Source: an uncultured Myxococcales bacterium
GTDB lineage: Bacteria > Myxococcota_A > UBA9042
Direction of reading: 5' to 3'
Length of the DNA stretch: 64,000 nt
Assembly: GCA_903896545.1 (NCBI GenBank)
Contig: CAITYF010000120.1
Coordinates: forward strand, 36,484 to 100,483
The notes beneath the pieces are model-generated. The model saw only the letters and a list, made by a program, of their open reading frames with translations. It ran no database searches and was not told the DNA's origin. The translations under genes were made by a program, and so were the position numbers. This document shows, piece by piece, positions 59,659 to 64,000 of this stretch (position 1 is its first letter; each line of letters starts with the position of its first letter).

Positions 59659-60450
59659 TTACGGCGTCTGCCCCGCCTGCGCCTTCATCATCGCCGCCAT
59701 CAGCTTGCCCATCAGCGGACCGATTTTCTCGCGGCCGTAAGTGTCGAGCGCCTTCTTTTGACCATTGGTGAGCACACGCTGCAGCGCCTCGCCTTCGATC
59801 TTCATCGACTCGCCGTTCTTTTTGAACGCCTCACCGATGTCTTTGATCTTCGCCGTGTCATTGCCCGCCGCTTCCACGTCCGCGACCATCTGGTTCAGCA
59901 GGTCGGCCATTTTGTCGACCATCGCCTTGGCCTTCGTCAGGTTCGCCGGATCCGCGTGCGCTTCCACTTCCGCCTCTTGCGCATCCGCCTCCGCCTGCGC
60001 GTGCGCCCGTGCCTCTTCCACCGCCGCAACGTCCGCAAAAAGCCCGCACTGGTCCGCCGGACACGCCAACAGCACCGTGCGGTCGTGCTTGGCGTCCACA
60101 GACAGCAGGATTTCCAGCGTGTGCACGTTCGACTGGGTCACATCCTGCTTGCCGAACTTGTGAAACGGCAGCTGTGCGGTCTCACTCGGCTGGTGGAACA
60201 GCACTTGGGGCCGACCAGCGGCCAGGACCAGCAGCGACCCGACGACGTGCTTGCCCGGCACGCCGATGACGACGACATCGGTGCCGTAGTTCTCATCGGG
60301 CGTGTCCAACAGCGCGACCGTGAGCACGTCGGCCTTCGCGGACGTGGACGTCTGCTTGGCCGCGGGCGCGCGCGGCGGCTTGGCGGCGGCGGGAAAAGCC
60401 GACAGCGCGAGCGCTGCGGTCAGGGTGATCGAGAAGAAGTGACGGCGCAT
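59659..60450 (-). CDS. Secreted protein with the helical domain shared with the 23-25 kb genes
   Basis: 263 residues. Signal peptide (SITLTAALALSAFPAAA), then a beta-rich region of about 120 residues (VLTVALLDTP, VVVIGVPGKHVVGSLLVL, TVLLACPADQCG) of unknown fold, an Ala/Glu/His-rich helix (EEARAHAQAEADAQEAEVEAH), and a C-terminal helical domain (about 170-258) nearly identical to that of the lipoprotein at 23304 (AGNDTAKIKDI, YGREKIGPLMGKLMAAMMKA). GGAGAG precedes the ATG. Ends 3 bases from phoU, convergent. Confidence 0.75.
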   Translation of the reverse strand: MRRHFFSITLTAALALSAFPAAAKPPRAPAAKQTSTSAKADVLTVALLDTPDENYGTDVVVIGVPGKHVVGSLLVLAAGRPQVLFHQPSETAQLPFHKFGKQDVTQSNVHTLEILLSVDAKHDRTVLLACPADQCGLFADVAAVEEARAHAQAEADAQEAEVEAHADPANLTKAKAMVDKMADLLNQMVADVEAAGNDTAKIKDIGEAFKKNGESMKIEGEALQRVLTNGQKKALDTYGREKIGPLMGKLMAAMMKAQAGQTP

Positions 60451-60536
60451 CGGACTCTCCGCAAAGGTGTGGCGTTAGTGTGAGTCGTGGAGAATTGGCG
60501 TCAAGCACCGCGCGGCACAGCACCGAGCAACACAAC

Positions 60537-60626
60537 ACGCACTTCCGGGGTCGCCTTGCAGAAGTGCGCATTTACGACGAAGCGTTGAACGCCGCGGGCC
60601 TCTCCGCGCTCTTCGCGTTGAAGTCG
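60537..60626 (+). pseudogene. Relic of a LamG/ConA-lectin-like gene (C-terminal motif only)
   Basis: On the plus strand, between two minus-strand genes, the frame starting at 60480 encodes FRGRLAEVRIYDEALNAAG (60543 onward) followed by LSALFALK. This is the very recognisable last strand plus helix of LamG/concanavalin-like lectin domains (consensus F-x-G-x-L-D-E-V-R-I-Y-x-x-A-L-S-x-x-E-I-x-A-L-Y). Upstream and downstream sequence in this frame is not lectin-like, and the frame then runs antisense into the acyl-CoA dehydrogenase gene. Probably the remains of a deleted secreted-protein gene. Confidence 0.5.
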
Positions 60627-60630
60627 CCGA

Positions 60631-61881
60631 TCAGCCGAAGTGCAGTTCCTCGCTCGCGTCCGCTTCTGCCGCATCGGCAACGTAGTCGCGACCGGGGCGT
60701 GACGCGCGCGCGGCAGCTGCTTCGCGGTACCACTCGTGTGCAATGATGGTCGCCATCACTTCGTTGGTGCCCGTCCAGATCGAGGCCAAGCGAATATCGC
60801 GGTAGATCCGCTCGAGCGGCAGCACATTCGTGTAGCCGATGCCGCCCGCGACCTGCATCGAATTGTGCACGACCTTCTGGCAGGACTCGGTGACGAACTT
60901 TTTCGTCTCGGAAATCATGCGGCGTACCCGGTGCGGGTCCACACCGTCGTCAACGGCCCGCGCGGTGCTGTAAACCAACGCGCGGCACGCGTCGAGCAGC
61001 ATCGTGCCTTCGGCGACCTGGAAGCTGACGCCCTGGAACTGGTTGATGGTCTCGCCGAACGCCTTGCGTCGCGACGTGTAGAATGTCGCGATGTCGAGCG
61101 CAGACCGCGCCGGTCCGACCGTCATCGCAGCCGTGCCCAAGCGCTCCGGAATCATCATCGTCGTGAAGACCGCGTACGCGCCGTTGACCGTGCCAACGAC
61201 GTTCTCCTTGGGCACCTTCACGTCCTTGAACACGAGGCGCCCGGTGCCGCCGCCGCGACAGCCCATCAGGCCGTACTGGTATTTCACCTCGACACCCGGA
61301 CCGCGGTCGACGATGAAACAGGTGATGCGCGCCCGTGGAGAAACGGACTCGTCGGGATTGGTGCGCGCGTACACCAGGAAGTAGTCCGCACCCTCGGCGC
61401 CGACGATGAAGCGCTTTTGCCCATTCAAGAGGAAATGGTCGCCTTTGTCCTCGGCGGTCGACGTCGCGCCAAAGAAGTCTGAACCACCGCGAGGCTCGGT
61501 CAGGCACTCCGCGGCGAAGATTTCACCGGCCAGCAGCGGCTTCACGTAGCGTTCTTTCTGCGCCTCAGTGCCGTGGAGCACAATCGCGTCGCAAACGAGG
61601 TCCGCGCCGACACCGAACACGCACGCGAGCTCGTAACTCAAGCTGCCGATCTCCTCGCTGATCGCACACGACGTGACCCAGTCCGAGCCGCGCCCGCCCC
61701 ACTCCGCAGCGTGCCGCACACCGAGCAGGTTGCGTTTGCCCGCTTCTCGCAGCCATTCCCGAGGAAATTTCACCTTGTCGGCGTCCATGTCGAGGATCAA
61801 GTCGCGCGGGGTGTCCTTGACGAACGCGCGCGCCTCGTCACGCAGCGACCGCTGGACGGGGGTCATCAGGTGGTCAAACAT
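60631..61881 (-). CDS. Acyl-CoA dehydrogenase
   Basis: 416 residues. FAD-dependent alpha,beta-oxidation of acyl-CoAs. GGRGSDW, CLTEPRGGSDFF (flavin/substrate), GYTNVLPLERIYRD and WTGTNEVM are family blocks. The usual catalytic Glu in the YEGT loop is Thr here (IWTGTNE), but IPERLG in the G-helix carries Glu at the position used by isovaleryl- and long-chain enzymes, suggesting that subtype. GGAG 8 bases upstream selects ATG 61881. Beta-oxidation or branched-chain amino acid breakdown would complement the thiolase at 33850. Confidence 0.92.
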   Translation of the reverse strand: MFDHLMTPVQRSLRDEARAFVKDTPRDLILDMDADKVKFPREWLREAGKRNLLGVRHAAEWGGRGSDWVTSCAISEEIGSLSYELACVFGVGADLVCDAIVLHGTEAQKERYVKPLLAGEIFAAECLTEPRGGSDFFGATSTAEDKGDHFLLNGQKRFIVGAEGADYFLVYARTNPDESVSPRARITCFIVDRGPGVEVKYQYGLMGCRGGGTGRLVFKDVKVPKENVVGTVNGAYAVFTTMMIPERLGTAAMTVGPARSALDIATFYTSRRKAFGETINQFQGVSFQVAEGTMLLDACRALVYSTARAVDDGVDPHRVRRMISETKKFVTESCQKVVHNSMQVAGGIGYTNVLPLERIYRDIRLASIWTGTNEVMATIIAHEWYREAAAARASRPGRDYVADAAEADASEELHFG

Positions 61882-61987
61882 CTTGGTTTCTCCGTGGTAG
61901 GCAGGCAGCGTCGGCAGGGCCACAAGCTGGCGGGACCGCGCGGCATGGGAGCTTCGCGCTGGCTGCTGGGAGCGTCAGTGATTACCG

Positions 61988-63124
61988 CTACTTGCAGTCT
62001 TTTGGACAGGTCGTGAGCGATTCACCAAGGCTCAGGACGCAGTAACCGTCCCCGCAAAAGCCGCAATCGATGGGACAAGTCGTGAAGTCCTCGCCCGATT
62101 TGCACGCCTGATCGCCACAGCCGGACTTGCAGTCCTCCGGACAGCTCGTCGGGTTTTCCATCGGTTCGCAGGTGCCATTTCCGCAAGCATTGAACGTGCA
62201 GTCCTCGGGGCAGGTCTGCGGATTCTCGCTCTTCTCGCAGGTCTTGTTGCCACAGGCAGCGCCGCAATCGTCTTGGCAGTAAACCAGTCCCGAAACGTTA
62301 GGGTTGGGATTGCCCGTTTCGTTGCATTTGCACAGCCCGTCACCGCACGACCCGCAGCAGTCCGTGGGACACGCGATCGGACTCTCGCCCTTGGCGCACG
62401 TACCATCGCCGCATGCGCTGCAATCGGCCGTGCAGGATGTTTCGGTCTCGCCGCAGCCCGCGCCTTTGCACATGCCATCGCCGCACACGCAGCAGTCGTT
62501 CGCGCAGTTGGCCGGCGTTTCGCCTGGGTCGCACGTGCCGTTGTTGCAAAAGCAGTCGCTGGGACAATTGTTTTCATTCTTGTCGCACACGTTGTTGCCG
62601 CACCAGCAGTCGAAAGGACAACTCTCGAACGTCTCGGCGCTGAGCATGTTCTTGGTGCACTGTTTGTCGCCACAACCGACTTCGCAATCGGCCGGGCATT
62701 TCTTGAACGTCTCGGTCTTCTCGCACAGGCTATTGCCGCAGACGGCGGCGGTGACGGTGACGTCGACGGGCGGCAGTTCGGCCTGAATCGCGTCGGTCAG
62801 CGCGTCGACGGTGACGTCCGGCGTCGTGTCGGTCAGCGCAGCGTCCGTTGACGCGCTGTCCGCGACATCACTCCAAGCGTCGAGCGCATCGACGTCAGCC
62901 ACGGCATCAGCTGCGTCCGTGGGCGTCGCGTCCGCTCCCGTTGAATCAACCACGTCGCTTAACGCTGCGGCCAGCTCTTCCGGCGTCTTGTAGACAAAAC
63001 CGTCCGCGTTGGGCATCGGCGTACACGCTGCGGCAGTCGCCAGCAGCAGCCCGACGCTCCACAACCAGCGTTGCGCGCTGGCAACGGGCGACTTCTCACG
63101 ACTGGGCCGTAGAATCTCTTTCAC
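61988..63124 (-). CDS. Lipoprotein with eleven CGDG/DC Cys-rich repeats
   Basis: 378 residues. GGGAGG followed 5 bases later by GTG 63124 sets the start; a longer open frame to 63466 overlaps the upstream gene. Signal with TAAAC lipobox (Cys34), an Asp/Ala/Thr-rich linker (about 55-125), then from Cys129 eleven consecutive units of CG(D/N)-x-x-C-x5-15-C-x-x-DC. The repeat type matches that of the lipoprotein at 15639. It directly follows a TPR membrane-protein gene, repeating the pair at 6109-7789. Confidence 0.75.
   Translation of the reverse strand: MKEILRPSREKSPVASAQRWLWSVGLLLATAAACTPMPNADGFVYKTPEELAAALSDVVDSTGADATPTDAADAVADVDALDAWSDVADSASTDAALTDTTPDVTVDALTDAIQAELPPVDVTVTAAVCGNSLCEKTETFKKCPADCEVGCGDKQCTKNMLSAETFESCPFDCWCGNNVCDKNENNCPSDCFCNNGTCDPGETPANCANDCCVCGDGMCKGAGCGETETSCTADCSACGDGTCAKGESPIACPTDCCGSCGDGLCKCNETGNPNPNVSGLVYCQDDCGAACGNKTCEKSENPQTCPEDCTFNACGNGTCEPMENPTSCPEDCKSGCGDQACKSGEDFTTCPIDCGFCGDGYCVLSLGESLTTCPKDCK
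61991..62740 (-). repeat. Coding array of eleven CGDG-type Cys repeats
   Basis: Eleven units of about 20-29 residues such as CGDGTCAKGESPIACPTDC and CGNGTCEPMENPTSCPEDC. DNA copies have diverged. Confidence 0.75.
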
Positions 63125-63141
63125 ATCGACCTCCCGCATCC

Positions 63142-64000
63142 TCAGAATCGCCAGGCCAAGCCCGCGCCCGATACCGTGGGGCCAGGAACCCACGTCACTT
63201 TGGCGTTGGGCGTCGTCAGGATGAGCCACGTGCCGACTCCGGCAAGCGCCAGACCAGCGCCACCCATCACGATTGCTGAAACTTCGCGCGTCTGGATCGA
63301 CGCGTGCTGGTCCGTCGCGGTCCTCAAGTCGGTGCCCAGAATCTTGCCGTTGGCGTCGGCCGTCGTCGCGGTCTTGAACGCGGAAACGTCGGACTGCGTC
63401 ACGCCGTACAGGATGCCGCCGCCCACGACCAATGCCACGCCAGTGCCTGCCAGAACGTAGCCCCAAAGCGGCGATGACGCTGACTCGGCGGACCGCTGAA
63501 TCGTGCCGGGTTGCTCACTCCCGACTCCGCCATCGACCCGATTGGACGTCGGATCTGCAACTGCACCACCCGATGCAGCGGGACGAAGCTTTTCAGCGAG
63601 TGCTTCGCGCCGCGCGCGCGCCTGTGTCACGTCGAGGGCGTCGGACGGCGCGGTCTGCAGGTACGAGTCGAAAATCGCCAACGCGCCGCGCAGGTCTCCT
63701 GCCTGTTGCAGCGCGACACCGCTCCGGTACACAAGGTCCACGCGCTTGGGCGACCTCCGGGCCACGTCTTGCCAAATCTGCGCCGCAAGTTTGTAGTCCC
63801 CATTTCTGGCAGCCGACTCGCCGTCCGCGATCTCCTTGTTCAACCGCGCTTGTTGCAGCCCTTCGAGCAGCTCCTTGGCCTTGGTCACGCGCTCCGGCGT
63901 CGCTTGGGTGTTCGCAATGACCGCCTGCAAGTGGGTCGCCGCGAGATCGGGCTTTCCGCCAACCTGCTCTGCGCGCGCTTGCGCGTACAGGTAGTCCGGA
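63142..64000 (-). CDS. TPR protein with C-terminal membrane hairpin (N-terminus outside window)
   Basis: At least 285 residues; the frame stays open to the window edge, so the start is missing (a TTG at 63930 is not taken). TPR-like helices are visible (GDYKLAAQIWQDVARRSPKR; YRSGVALQQAGDLRGALAIF), then a linker and two hydrophobic helices (VLAGTGVALVVGGGILYGV and AIVMGGAGLALAGVGTWLIL) separated by about 45 polar residues. Same architecture as the protein at 6869. Ends 17 bases before the Cys-repeat lipoprotein and is likely cotranscribed with it. Confidence 0.75.
   Translation of the reverse strand, partial: PDYLYAQARAEQVGGKPDLAATHLQAVIANTQATPERVTKAKELLEGLQQARLNKEIADGESAARNGDYKLAAQIWQDVARRSPKRVDLVYRSGVALQQAGDLRGALAIFDSYLQTAPSDALDVTQARARREALAEKLRPAASGGAVADPTSNRVDGGVGSEQPGTIQRSAESASSPLWGYVLAGTGVALVVGGGILYGVTQSDVSAFKTATTADANGKILGTDLRTATDQHASIQTREVSAIVMGGAGLALAGVGTWLILTTPNAKVTWVPGPTVSGAGLAWRF

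Overview
The window is GC-rich, densely coded DNA from a Gram-negative bacterium, most likely a member of the Myxococcota (Deltaproteobacteria in the older sense). This is inferred from gene style rather than a marker gene. Many lipoproteins carry long Asp/Thr/Ser/Ala linkers and Cys-rich CGDG...DCG repeats. Two genes encode TPR proteins with C-terminal membrane hairpins. There is also a one-TolQ/two-TolR motor set and a Sel1-repeat protein. Housekeeping genes are scattered in short operons (maf, yggS, upp, hpt, polA, uvrB, folK, gmk, gltX, pyrE, pstB, phoU, comEC). I see no rRNA, tRNA, CRISPR array, insertion sequence, prophage or classical transcription regulator.

Layout. 0-6 kb: the tail of a membrane protein, an M1 aminopeptidase with a HEAT-like tail, a beta-lactamase-fold hydrolase and a zinc-ribbon membrane protein. 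6-10.3 kb (minus): a Cys-containing lipoprotein with a TPR membrane protein, then a frameshifted hemW behind a PKD/degenerate-phosphoesterase protein. 10.4-15.6 kb: secreted and small membrane proteins, maf-yggS, and the salvage genes upp-hpt with a metallo-beta-lactamase-fold gene. 15.6-22.4 kb: a Cys-repeat lipoprotein, polA, and convergent uvrB. 22.5-25.1 kb: three small exported proteins with their own promoter and terminators. 25.1-35.7 kb: a CoA-transferase subunit, an amidohydrolase lipoprotein, a folK-lipoprotein-flippase operon, a DsbA-like lipoprotein, gmk, gltX, an unknown gene, a thiolase and a TPR protein.

36.1-45 kb is the most striking block. It runs on one strand: a TolQ-type channel, two TolR-type proteins, a secreted SNase-fold nuclease, a lipoprotein with nine DNDxNG-type repeats, an outer-membrane-barrel-like protein carrying the same repeats, then comEC. 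I propose it as an uncharacterised proton-motive-force-driven envelope system, possibly linked to DNA uptake. A small Cys-rich gene with a strong promoter lies antisense to the end of comEC.

45-64 kb: YfhO-like and ArsA-like genes (minus), a two-gene heavy-metal RND pump, Sel1 and GDXG-hydrolase genes, a zincin-like lipoprotein, pyrE, pstB-phoU, a third copy of the helical domain seen at 23-25 kb, a LamG-like gene relic, an acyl-CoA dehydrogenase, and a second TPR-protein/Cys-lipoprotein pair running off the right edge. Twelve sigma70-type promoters (TTGAC/TCGAC, 16-18 bases, TA-rich -10) can be read by eye.
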